Shown here: piece after piece, positions 1 to 6,067 of the stretch | Layout: every line of letters starts with the position of its first letter | How positions within the stretch are numbered: the first letter of the stretch is position 1 | Source: Gemmatimonadaceae bacterium | GTDB lineage: Bacteria; Gemmatimonadota; Gemmatimonadetes; Gemmatimonadales; Gemmatimonadaceae | Direction: 5' to 3' | Length of the DNA stretch: 6,616 nucleotides | Assembly: GCA_025357975.1 (NCBI GenBank) | Contig: JANYKY010000145.1 | Span: forward strand, 1 to 6,616 | Translations under genes and position numbers: made by a program | The notes under the pieces: model-generated | What the model was told of the DNA's origin: nothing | Databases searched by the model: none | Seen by the model: only the letters and a program-made list of their open reading frames with translations

Positions 1-1
1 A

Positions 2-229
2 TACGACAGTCTCGCGGCTGGGACGACTACGACGACCTCATCGGTTGCTCCGTACCCTTACACCAAAAAAGTCATCGTTGCGCAGTACTACCAGAAATAC
101 ATGCTGAGAGCGAAGTCGGTAATGCTCATCATTACTCCTACCAACACGCTCTACCGGCCCGACACGACGAAATTCATGCGATCGAGCGCTGCGACGCTGA
201 CTGCATTCGTCAACGACAACATACCATGA
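2..229 (+). CDS. C-terminal end of a probable minor pilin (PilV position), partial
   Basis: An open frame enters from the left edge and runs 75 codons to TGA at 227-229. The visible part is a soluble C-terminal tail with a Thr-rich stretch (TTTTT), then β-strand-like runs such as KKVIVAQYYQKY and KSVMLIITP. The N-terminus that would show a prepilin leader lies outside the window, so the family cannot be proven. It overlaps the next gene by an ATGA junction, so the two are co-transcribed and probably translationally coupled. In minor-pilin operons a PilV-type gene commonly precedes PilW and PilX-type genes, and that order is the main reason for the call. It could instead be another pilus-assembly protein. 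The reading frame is well supported by the overlap; the function is only inferred. Confidence 0.5.
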   Translation, partial: YDSLAAGTTTTTSSVAPYPYTKKVIVAQYYQKYMLRAKSVMLIITPTNTLYRPDTTKFMRSSAATLTAFVNDNIP

Positions 230-1068
230 GGAAGTCCCGCCAGGGCATGTCGATCACCGAGCTTCTGATTGCAATGGTAATTCTTGCAATTGTCGGCATG
301 GCTCTCACTCGCGTCATGGTGTCACAGGCCCGCTACTTCGACCATCAGAAGAAATCGAATCAGGCCCGCAACGTTTCGCGCGGACCATTGAATCGCGTCG
401 TCTCGGACGTGCGCATGGTTGAAGCGCTTGGCGGAGTTGTATCCGCTTCTGCTACTGCGTTGACTGTTCGGGTTCCGTATGCAATCGGTGTGGTCTGCAC
501 GAGCTCGAGCGGTAGCGGCACGCAAATCAGCATGCTCCCTGTCGACTCGGCGATGTACGCAGGTTTGGGTTATTCGGGCTACGCGTGGCGCGACGGCATG
601 GGGAAATACCACTACATGGATTCGGGCACCCTGCATGATGACGGCGATGTCGTAGCGTGTACGAACGCAGGCATTAACACGCTGACGACACAGAAAGGCT
701 ATGCCAGACGCATCACACCCAGACTGACCGACACGGCCAGTGTGGGTACGCCAGTGATGGTCTATCGAAAGATTCTGTACGAGTTCAAGAATTCAGTTGC
801 CGTGCCTGGAACTATCGCCCTCTGGCGCACGATTGTAGCCACCGGCGATACCGAGGAACTGTCGGCGCCGTACGAGAACACCGCGAAATTCCGCTTCTTC
901 ATCGGGTCCGCACTGACTGCCGTTGATACGCCGCCGGCTACGCTCTCCACACTTCGAGGGATCGAGCTAAACATGACCGGGGTGAGTGAGAGGAACGCCG
1001 AAGGCGCAACACAGAAGGAGCGAGCCCCGTTCACGACTGCGGTGTTCTTCAAGAACCGACTCAATTGA
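226..1068 (+). CDS. PilW-like minor type IV prepilin
   Basis: This 280-residue protein has a classic type IV prepilin N-terminus. A short basic leader MRKSRQG ends in Gly7, the expected prepilin-peptidase site. The mature protein starts at Met8 and has Glu at mature position 5 (Glu12), followed by a hydrophobic helix to about residue 30. The rest is a predicted periplasmic head, with two cysteines (Cys91, Cys145) that could form a disulfide. The C-terminal pattern, with YENTAKFRFF followed by LRGIELNMTGVSER, resembles the tail of PilW-type pseudopilins. Such proteins help initiate or prime pilus assembly at the inner membrane. The ATG at 226 is preferred because it gives a proper leader. It lacks a clear Shine-Dalgarno sequence but overlaps the upstream stop as ATGA, so translational coupling is likely. 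A pseudopilin of a type II secretion system is the main alternative. Confidence 0.8.
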   Translation: MRKSRQGMSITELLIAMVILAIVGMALTRVMVSQARYFDHQKKSNQARNVSRGPLNRVVSDVRMVEALGGVVSASATALTVRVPYAIGVVCTSSSGSGTQISMLPVDSAMYAGLGYSGYAWRDGMGKYHYMDSGTLHDDGDVVACTNAGINTLTTQKGYARRITPRLTDTASVGTPVMVYRKILYEFKNSVAVPGTIALWRTIVATGDTEELSAPYENTAKFRFFIGSALTAVDTPPATLSTLRGIELNMTGVSERNAEGATQKERAPFTTAVFFKNRLN

Positions 1069-1069
1069 C

Positions 1070-1075
1070 AAGGAG
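1070..1075 (+). promoter_or_regulatory. Ribosome binding site fixing the start of the PilX-like gene
   Basis: AAGGAG lies 7 nt before ATG 1083 and just after the PilW-like stop. The same frame also has an upstream TTG at 1065 overlapping that stop, but the ribosome site lies inside that longer version and points to ATG 1083 as the true start. Confidence 0.8.
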
Positions 1076-1082
1076 ATCCTTC

Positions 1083-2150
1083 ATGCCGCGCTTGGGCAAC
1101 AAAGATGGATTCGCGATTCCGGTGGCGATTCTGGTGATTGGCGTACTGTCGATCTCGATTGCTGCGGGCTTCAGTCTGGTCATCTCCGAGCGCCGAGGAG
1201 TCGACGATCAGAAGGCCCAGGTATCTGCATTCGTGCTGGCGGAGGAAGGCCTCCAGACATTTTTCGTGAAGCGTGATTCGCTCGGCTTCACCAGTAAGCC
1301 GCCTGGATTGAGCGAGGGACCTATCCGAATTTATTTTACGGGCGGCTACGCTGACGTCGAGCTGGACCGGATCCGCGCGCCAGTGGGGACACTGTCCGGA
1401 CTCTATGTCGTGAGATCCAAAGGAACGCAGACGCAAGGCGCGGTTGGAACGACACCCGCCGGGGTGCGCACCGTGGCGCAGTATGCATCGTGGGACGGCG
1501 CTGACATCAACGTCGAGGCCGGATGGACCGCAATCACCGGCATCCAGAAAAATGGTTCCTCGGGTTCATTTCTCGGCGTGGATGGATGCGGTGACTCAGC
1601 AGCAGTGGCGGGAGTAGCTGTGCCCGTCGTGCCGGGATTCAACCGTCCCGCAACGGCGGACAGCACAGCCTATCTGGGGCAGACGGTAAACGCGGCTGCG
1701 GCCGCGGTGGAAGTCGACTGGGCAGGCCTCGTTGCCGGCACAGCAATCACTCCGAACATTGTCATGCCTGGCGGCATACTGCCGAACTGGAGCGATACGA
1801 CGTACTACCCGACGGTCTACTACAGCGGGAACCTCAGTACCATGGCACCCTACAATGGGGGCCGAGGCATTCTCATAGTGTCGGGTGACATGGGGGGCAA
1901 CGGAGCGACCTTCACCTGGAAGGGAATCGTCCTCGTCGGAGGAGATGTAGTTGGCAATGGAACCAATTCGGTGCAGGGAGCCGTCATCAGCGCGCTCAAC
2001 GCAAAGCTCGGGCAAACGGTTCCGATCAACACGGCCAACGGCACCAAGACGTACCAGTACAACTCGTGCGAGGTGGCGAAAGCGCTGCGTGGAATGGGGG
2101 CGCTGGTACCACTGCAGAATACGTGGGTGGACAACTGGGTGGAGTATTAG
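1083..2150 (+). CDS. PilX-like minor pilin with Gly-rich C-terminal module
   Basis: The protein has 355 residues from ATG 1083. A short leader MPRLGNKDG ends in Gly9, followed by Phe10 and a hydrophobic helix to about residue 35. The usual Glu at mature position 5 is absent (mature start FAIPV). This is typical of PilX- and GspK-like minor pilins, which sit at the pilus tip. AEEGL at 53-57 matches the conserved end of the PilX N-terminal region. The large distal part has a glycine-rich block at about 259-301 (GILIVSGDMGGNG, then FTWKGIVLVGGDVVGNG), suggesting stacked β-turns like those in β-helix surface proteins. Two cysteines, Cys169 in VDGCG and Cys329 in YNSCE, might pair. It is the last gene of the pilin cluster and is followed by an intergenic repeat element. 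Family membership is fairly secure; the role of the Gly-rich block is unknown. Confidence 0.75.
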   Translation: MPRLGNKDGFAIPVAILVIGVLSISIAAGFSLVISERRGVDDQKAQVSAFVLAEEGLQTFFVKRDSLGFTSKPPGLSEGPIRIYFTGGYADVELDRIRAPVGTLSGLYVVRSKGTQTQGAVGTTPAGVRTVAQYASWDGADINVEAGWTAITGIQKNGSSGSFLGVDGCGDSAAVAGVAVPVVPGFNRPATADSTAYLGQTVNAAAAAVEVDWAGLVAGTAITPNIVMPGGILPNWSDTTYYPTVYYSGNLSTMAPYNGGRGILIVSGDMGGNGATFTWKGIVLVGGDVVGNGTNSVQGAVISALNAKLGQTVPINTANGTKTYQYNSCEVAKALRGMGALVPLQNTWVDNWVEY

Positions 2151-2178
2151 GAAACTCTGTCAACTCAAAAACTGACTA

Positions 2179-2280
2179 ACCGTAGACCTAAAACTCGCCA
2201 CCTGTTGACTGTACACTGACCGCGTCAGTTAACAGTCGATGAGTGGCGAGTTCTGCGTCCACGGTCGTGAGTTCTGAGTC
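2179..2280. repeat. Heptad-phased degenerate intergenic repeat
   Basis: This occupies most of the 161-nt gap between the pilin cluster and the response regulator. GT recurs every 7 nt at 2243, 2250, 2257, 2264, 2271 and 2278, and GAGTTCT occurs twice (2248 and 2269), three units apart. On the left, AC recurs every 7 nt at 2179, 2186, 2193 and 2200. These AC positions are exact mirror partners of the GT positions at 2264, 2257, 2250 and 2243 about base 2222. The phased pattern therefore extends beyond the bases that can pair. It recalls heptanucleotide short tandem repeats described in cyanobacteria, but its origin and function here are unknown. No open frame with a start and ribosome site was found in the gap. 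Confidence 0.6.
2192..2252. repeat. 61-nt imperfect inverted repeat (long hairpin)
   Basis: The outer arms AACTCGCCAC (2192-2201) and GTGGCGAGTT (2243-2252) are perfect reverse complements. Two 19-nt inner segments (2202-2220 and 2224-2242) continue the pairing in register around CGC at 2221-2223, with three mismatches and three G-T wobbles. The innermost six pairs (ACTGAC/GTCAGT) are perfect. The RNA could fold into a single 29-pair-long hairpin. It lies 41 nt after the PilX-like stop and 59 nt before the response-regulator start. No T-run follows, so it is not a classical Rho-independent terminator. It could protect the 3' end of the pilin mRNA, act as a mobile repeat, or mark a recombination site. 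Confidence 0.8.
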
Positions 2281-2311
2281 TAAGATCTTTTGTTGATGTA
2301 AATTCTCGATA

Positions 2312-3001
2312 ATGAAGATTCTCGTGATCGAGGATGACCCGACCGTCGGACCGTTCGTCAAGCGCGGGCTCGAACAGCAGCGTTGGGGAGTGGACCTCGT
2401 CGCAAACGGCGAGGAAGGGGAGCAGGCCGCAATGACGGGCGACTATGACGTCGTCATCCTCGACATGCGTCTTCCCGGCAAGAACGGGCTTCAGGTTCTC
2501 AACGGTTTGCGGGAGCGCGGATTCGAGAGACCTGTGCTTGTCCTCACCGCGCAGGACGCGATCGACGCAAAAGTCGAAGCGCTTCGCGCCGGCGCCGACG
2601 ACTACGTGACGAAACCGTTCGCCTTCGAGGAGCTGCTCGCCCGCGTCGAAGCACTTTCCCGCCGGCCGCGTGCGCTGGCAAGCACCAGCCTGAAGGTCGC
2701 CGACCTCGAGCTCAACGCAGACACGCGTGAAGTGAAACGCGATGGCAATGCGATCGAGCTCACGCCGAAAGAATACACCGTGCTCGAGTATCTCATGCGA
2801 CACGCTGGACGCGTCATGAGCCGCACACTCATCACCGAGTATGCGTGGGGATACCATTTCGATCCGGGCACCAATATCGTCGACGTCGTCATCAACCATC
2901 TCCGAAAAAAAATCGATGCGAGCCACTCGGCGAAGCTGATTCATACGATCCGCGGTGTCGGATACGTGATTCGACCCGACGGCACGACTCCGCGCGCATA
3001 G
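2312..3001 (+). CDS. PhoB/OmpR-family two-component response regulator
   Basis: The product is a 229-residue DNA-binding transcription regulator of normal family length. The N-terminal receiver domain (about 1-115) has the acidic pocket Asp8/Asp9, phospho-acceptor Asp51 in LDMRLPG, switch Thr79 and Lys101 in the KPF motif. The C-terminal winged-helix domain (about 128-222) shows TPKEYTVLEYLMRHAGRVMS, the recognition-helix region NIVDVVINHLRKKID and the closing IRGVGYVI. The overall pattern is closest to CusR/CzcR/QseB-type regulators. Phosphorylation by the kinase encoded 6 nt downstream should alter its binding to direct-repeat DNA sites. No Shine-Dalgarno sequence precedes ATG 2312. A weak -10-like TAAATT at 2299-2304 would put transcription start at or next to the ATG, so a leaderless mRNA is possible. 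The regulated genes are unknown; the downstream tonB operon is a reasonable guess from position only. Confidence 0.95.
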   Translation: MKILVIEDDPTVGPFVKRGLEQQRWGVDLVANGEEGEQAAMTGDYDVVILDMRLPGKNGLQVLNGLRERGFERPVLVLTAQDAIDAKVEALRAGADDYVTKPFAFEELLARVEALSRRPRALASTSLKVADLELNADTREVKRDGNAIELTPKEYTVLEYLMRHAGRVMSRTLITEYAWGYHFDPGTNIVDVVINHLRKKIDASHSAKLIHTIRGVGYVIRPDGTTPRA

Positions 3002-3007
3002 CCGCGG

Positions 3008-4462
3008 ATGGCATCGTCACGAACCAATCTCACTGCGGCTTTTGTTGCCGGCCTCTTATCCGTTACCGGGGTCGTCGGCCTCACGTTCTGGACGGTGAGA
3101 AACGCGTCAGTATACCGCGACATTGGAAGGTATGCCGGAACCGAGGCTGATCTCGCGGCCTCACTGATTCTCGATGCAGGCGAGGGAGTTCAGTCGATCA
3201 TCGGCCCGGACACCACGGCCGAGGTGCTGCAGGTGACGCCGCGTCTGGGCGCGATGTTCAACTCGTTTCCCGGCTATGTGATCGTCGTTGACCGAAAGGG
3301 AAATGTTTTGTTTTCATCGAGCTCGGTGCAGCGTCTCGATAGTCTCGATTCCGCCCTCCTTACGGATCAGCTCTCCAACATTTCATCGGGCGGCGCCGCT
3401 GGTGTTCTCGCACTGAAGGATGCCGGGGTCCAGGTGCTCTTTGTGGCGAGAACCGTTTCTGGCACGTCAACGGCACTTGGCAGAGTGGTTGTCGGAGCGG
3501 CCACCGACGAGGCGACGGCGCTGCCTCGCGTATACATCTACGCCCTCATCGGTTTTGTGCTTCCGATTATTGGGCTCGCTGGCTGGGGAGCATGGGCCAC
3601 GCTCGGGCTGAACTCGGAGCGGATTGCGAAAATCACGCATGATGTCGCCGCCATCAGCGACGGCCGTAGCCTGCATCGCCGGTTGAGTGTTGAGAAAGCA
3701 GGGCAGGAATTCGAACAGCTCGTCGAAACGCTCAATGCGATGATCGGGCGACTCGAGAGCTCGTTTCTGGGACTGCGGCGCTTTACAGCCGATGCAAGTC
3801 ACGAGCTGAAGACTCCGCTTGCTGTATTGCGCGCCGACGTCGAGCGCGCGATGTCCGAAGCGGCGCAAAGTGAACGTCTCGTTGCGCTCGAGGAAGCGCT
3901 TCACGAGACCACCCGCATGGCCGATCTCGTTGAAAGTCTCCTCACGCTCGCGCGTGCTGATGAAGGACGCTTTGACATCCATCGCGAGCCGATCGCGCTG
4001 AAGCCACTGGTGGAGGATGTCTACGAGACCGCGCTCATTCTCGGCGAAGCGTCTGGCGTTGCGGTGAATCTTCCATTCACCGCCGACGTCACAGTGATGG
4101 GTGACAGAACCCGGTTGCGCCAACTTTTTCTGAACCTCATCACCAATGCGATCAAGTACACGCCGGCGGGCGGCAAAGTCGATATCGGGCTCGGGCTGCA
4201 TCCCGACAATGTGACTTTCGCGGTGCGCGACACGGGCATCGGCATCGCTGCTGCAGACGTTCCTTACATCTTTGAGCGGTTCTGGAGAGCTGACCGCGTG
4301 AGGTCGAGAATGTCCGAGCGCGGTGGATTCGGACTTGGGCTCGCAATCAGCCAATGGATCGCGCAGGCACATGGTGGCACACTCACTGCATCGTCACGAT
4401 TGGGCCGGGGAAGTTTGTTCACCGTAACGTTGCCGTTGCCTGTGCAGGTCCAGAATGCATGA
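3008..4462 (+). CDS. Membrane sensor histidine kinase
   Basis: This 484-residue inner-membrane kinase is the likely partner of the preceding regulator. A membrane helix spans about residues 8-30, followed by a periplasmic sensor region (about 31-173) and a second helix (about 174-198). A HAMP-like linker leads to the dimerisation helix with phospho-acceptor His265 in DASHELKTPLA. Thr269 fills the HExxT position linked to phosphatase activity. The ATPase domain has the N box (NLITNAIKYT, Asn380), G1 box DTGIGI (408-413), F box FERFWRAD and G2 box GGFGLGL (439-445). All key residues for autophosphorylation are present. The sensor region includes GYVIVVDRKGNVLFSS, a strand-turn-strand pattern seen in PAS/Cache-like extracellular sensors; the ligand cannot be inferred. 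The gene begins 6 nt after the regulator stop and lacks a strong ribosome site, consistent with translational coupling in one operon. Confidence 0.95.
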   Translation: MASSRTNLTAAFVAGLLSVTGVVGLTFWTVRNASVYRDIGRYAGTEADLAASLILDAGEGVQSIIGPDTTAEVLQVTPRLGAMFNSFPGYVIVVDRKGNVLFSSSSVQRLDSLDSALLTDQLSNISSGGAAGVLALKDAGVQVLFVARTVSGTSTALGRVVVGAATDEATALPRVYIYALIGFVLPIIGLAGWGAWATLGLNSERIAKITHDVAAISDGRSLHRRLSVEKAGQEFEQLVETLNAMIGRLESSFLGLRRFTADASHELKTPLAVLRADVERAMSEAAQSERLVALEEALHETTRMADLVESLLTLARADEGRFDIHREPIALKPLVEDVYETALILGEASGVAVNLPFTADVTVMGDRTRLRQLFLNLITNAIKYTPAGGKVDIGLGLHPDNVTFAVRDTGIGIAAADVPYIFERFWRADRVRSRMSERGGFGLGLAISQWIAQAHGGTLTASSRLGRGSLFTVTLPLPVQVQNA

Positions 4463-4485
4463 AAATCGCGAATCCTGATTTCATG
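4458..4485 (+). other. AT-rich hairpin overlapping the kinase stop codon
   Basis: CATGAAAATC (4458-4467) and GATTTCATG (4477-4485) are complementary apart from one bulged A, around a 9-nt loop. The kinase TGA (4460-4462) lies in the left arm, and a T-rich stretch follows. The stem is too AT-rich to be a convincing intrinsic terminator. It might be a weak terminator or attenuator, or a regulator binding site before tonB. Confidence 0.35.
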
Positions 4486-4526
4486 TATTCTTAATCTTCT
4501 CGCCATTACTTCGCGTCGTCTGGCTG

Positions 4527-4532
4527 GATAAT
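4527..4532 (+). promoter_or_regulatory. Candidate -10 element before tonB
   Basis: GATAAT matches the σ70 -10 consensus at five of six bases and lies 33 nt before the tonB ATG. No good -35 hexamer is seen at 16-18 nt upstream, so an activator would be needed if this is real. Two adjacent 11-nt units at 4480-4490 and 4491-4501, alike at 7 of 11 positions, could be a direct-repeat site for an OmpR-family activator. The 103-nt gap from 4463 to 4565 otherwise shows nothing I recognise. Confidence 0.3.
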
Positions 4533-4565
4533 CTACATGTCACCAAACCTTTCCTCGGTGATTCA

Positions 4566-5282
4566 ATGTTCAACAAGCTGATCGAGTCGCAGCCGCAGAA
4601 GCAAAAGATGGCAGGGGGCACGGTATTCAGTCTCGTGTTCCACGGTGCGTTGATCGCAGTGGCTGTCGCCCTGACAGCGCGCGCGGGCATCGCTGACGAC
4701 AAGACGAAAGCGGAGAAAGTCCAGTTCGTCGAGATGAAGAAAGAGGCGCCGAAGCCCGAGCCGCCGCCACCGCCGCCGCCGCCCAAGAATGTCGTGGTAA
4801 AGGCTCCGCCGCCGAAGGGTTTTCAGGTGCTGCAGGCGCCGGTCAACATTCCTATCAAGATCCCCGATATCGACCTCAGCAAGAAGGCCACTGACGAAGC
4901 AGACTTCAGCGGCAAGGGCGTGAAAGGCGGTAGCGCGAAGGGTGTCGAGGGCGGAGTACCGCAGAAGATCGATACGAACCAGACGTACTTCGAGTTCCAG
5001 GTTGAAAAGCCGGTTTCCCAGATCCCGGGTACGGGTGCGCCCCGATATCCTGACGCGCTGCGCTCATCGGGCGTGGAAGGCGAAGTGCAGGCTCAGTTCG
5101 TGGTCGATGAAGATGGAAAGGCCGAAGTTTCGTCATTCAAGGTTCTCAAGGCGACGAACGATCTTTTTGGCAACGCAGTACGCACCGCGCTCCCGAACAT
5201 GCGCTTTTATCCAGCCGAAGTCGGCGGACACAAAGTGAAGCAGCTCGTGCAGCAGAGTTTCCAGTTCAAGCTCGACAGATAA
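4566..5282 (+). CDS. tonB: TonB energy-transducing protein
   Basis: This 238-residue protein is the size of typical TonB. It spans the periplasm and passes energy from the ExbB/ExbD motor to outer-membrane TonB-dependent transporters. After a cytoplasmic start comes one membrane helix (about 17-40) carrying Ser22 and His26 in SLVFHGA, which matches the TonB SxxxH motif needed for coupling to ExbB/ExbD. A Pro-rich stretch follows, with eight prolines at 66-73, then a Gly/Lys linker (GKGVKGGSAKGVEGG, 116-130). The C-terminal TonB domain (about 155-238) contains PRYPDALRSSGVEGEVQAQF and NMRFYPAEVGG. The start at ATG 4566 gives the expected topology; its only ribosome signal is a weak, close GGTGA at 4557-4561. 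It heads the tonB-exbB-exbD-exbD operon, and its substrate transporters are not in the window. Confidence 0.93.
   Translation: MFNKLIESQPQKQKMAGGTVFSLVFHGALIAVAVALTARAGIADDKTKAEKVQFVEMKKEAPKPEPPPPPPPPKNVVVKAPPPKGFQVLQAPVNIPIKIPDIDLSKKATDEADFSGKGVKGGSAKGVEGGVPQKIDTNQTYFEFQVEKPVSQIPGTGAPRYPDALRSSGVEGEVQAQFVVDEDGKAEVSSFKVLKATNDLFGNAVRTALPNMRFYPAEVGGHKVKQLVQQSFQFKLDR
4761..4784 (+). repeat. CCG-type trinucleotide run encoding eight prolines
   Basis: Eight successive proline codons, mostly CCG with one CCA and a final CCC, encode the tonB polyproline segment. Slippage here would change the proline count in whole codons and leave the frame intact. Confidence 0.8.
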
Positions 5283-5292
5283 CCCACCCATA

Positions 5293-5304
5293 CCGGAGAT
5301 CCGG
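5293..5304 (+). promoter_or_regulatory. Short inverted repeat enclosing the exbB ribosome binding site
   Basis: CCGGA at 5293-5297 and TCCGG at 5300-5304 are reverse complements, and they contain the only candidate Shine-Dalgarno for exbB (GGAG, 5295-5298, 11 nt before ATG 5310). A small CCGG/CCGG stem with an AGAT loop could partly hide the ribosome site and set the ExbB level relative to TonB. The stem is only 4-5 pairs, so the effect is uncertain. Confidence 0.4.
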
Positions 5305-5309
5305 ATACA

Positions 5310-6050
5310 ATGCAACTCTCGCTTCTAGACCTTTGGGGTCAGATGGCCGGCTTCGCCCGCGGCATCGTGTTCACGCTCGCCATCATGTCCATCTGGTCGC
5401 TCTCCGTGTCCATCAAGAAATGGTGGGATCTGCGCCAGGCGCAGGCTGAGACACGCAAGTTTGCTCCTGAGTTCTCGCAGTTCCTCGAAGAAGACAACAT
5501 GGCTGAGGCTGTCACCCTCGCCGAGAAGTACAAGAAGTCGCACGTTGCTCGCGTTCTCGGTGGAGCATTAAGCGAGATAAAGCCGCTCATTCAGGATGGT
5601 ACGGTCACCGTTGGCGACATCAACTCGGCCGAGCGTGCAGTCGAGCGCGAGATGCTGATGACGATCACTGATCTCAAGCGCGGTCTCGGAATTCTCGCGA
5701 CGGTCGGTGCAACTGCTCCGTTCGTCGGCCTTCTTGGAACCACGATGGGAATCGTTAACGCATTCGTCGGTATGGCCGCGTCCGGATCCGGCGGACTTTC
5801 CGCAATCTCCGCCGGTGTCGCCGAGGCGCTCATCACGACCGCTTTCGGTCTCATCGTCGCAATTCCTGCGGTGTGGCTGTACAACTATTTCCAGGTCAAG
5901 ATCGACAACCTGACCGCTGAAATGACGTACACCTCCAAGGAAATGATCGACTACATGATCAAGAACGTGAGCGGCGAGTTCGGCCGGTCGCGGTTCACTC
6001 GCGAATTCAACACTACTGCATCCAGCGGATCTGGGCAGATCTCGCAGTAA
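5310..6050 (+). CDS. exbB: ExbB (MotA/TolQ/ExbB) proton-channel subunit
   Basis: This 246-residue inner-membrane protein forms the oligomeric channel of the TonB motor. Three membrane helices are visible (about 15-35, 126-152 and 168-192), with a large cytoplasmic loop between the first two, as in ExbB and TolQ. The family signature is clear: ATVGATAPFVGLLGTTMGIV (130-149), then AEALITTAFGLIVAIPAV (171-188). Thr144, Glu172 and Thr177 keep the spacing of E. coli ExbB Thr148, Glu176 and Thr181, which line the proton path. The C-terminal tail is Ser/Thr-rich and cytoplasmic. It starts 27 nt after the tonB stop. TolQ cannot be excluded by sequence alone, but the tonB neighbour and lack of tolA, tolB or pal favour ExbB. 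Confidence 0.93.
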   Translation: MQLSLLDLWGQMAGFARGIVFTLAIMSIWSLSVSIKKWWDLRQAQAETRKFAPEFSQFLEEDNMAEAVTLAEKYKKSHVARVLGGALSEIKPLIQDGTVTVGDINSAERAVEREMLMTITDLKRGLGILATVGATAPFVGLLGTTMGIVNAFVGMAASGSGGLSAISAGVAEALITTAFGLIVAIPAVWLYNYFQVKIDNLTAEMTYTSKEMIDYMIKNVSGEFGRSRFTREFNTTASSGSGQISQ

Positions 6051-6054
6051 GCCC

Positions 6055-6060
6055 AGGAGA
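6055..6060 (+). promoter_or_regulatory. Ribosome binding site of the first exbD
   Basis: AGGAGA lies 7 nt before ATG 6068, just after the exbB stop. It favours ATG 6068 over the in-frame ATG at 6074. Confidence 0.75.
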
Positions 6061-6067
6061 ATTTCTT

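Noticed and set aside
1065..1082. Upstream TTG start for the PilX-like gene
   Set aside because: The strong AAGGAG at 1070-1075 lies inside this extension and is correctly spaced for ATG 1083.
986..1276. Overlapping + strand open frame of 96 codons across the PilW/PilX junction
   Set aside because: It is Arg/Ser-rich, has no ribosome site or domain, and overlaps two well-supported genes.
2192..2252. Rho-independent terminator for the pilin operon
   Set aside because: The hairpin is not followed by a T-run; the nearest T-rich bases (2287-2291) are over 30 nt away.
2281..2292. Bacteroidota-type promoter (TAnnTTTG) before the response regulator
   Set aside because: TAAGATCTTTTG has the wrong spacing between TA and TTTG, and the GC-rich codon use does not suit that phylum.
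2225..2944. Antisense open frame of 239 codons opposite the response regulator
   Set aside because: It lies over a complete receiver plus winged-helix gene, shows no domain pattern, and its end falls in the repeat element.
3467..4372. Long antisense open frame of 301 codons opposite the histidine kinase
   Set aside because: The + strand frame carries all kinase motifs. The antisense product has no recognisable domain and is a by-product of GC-rich codon use.
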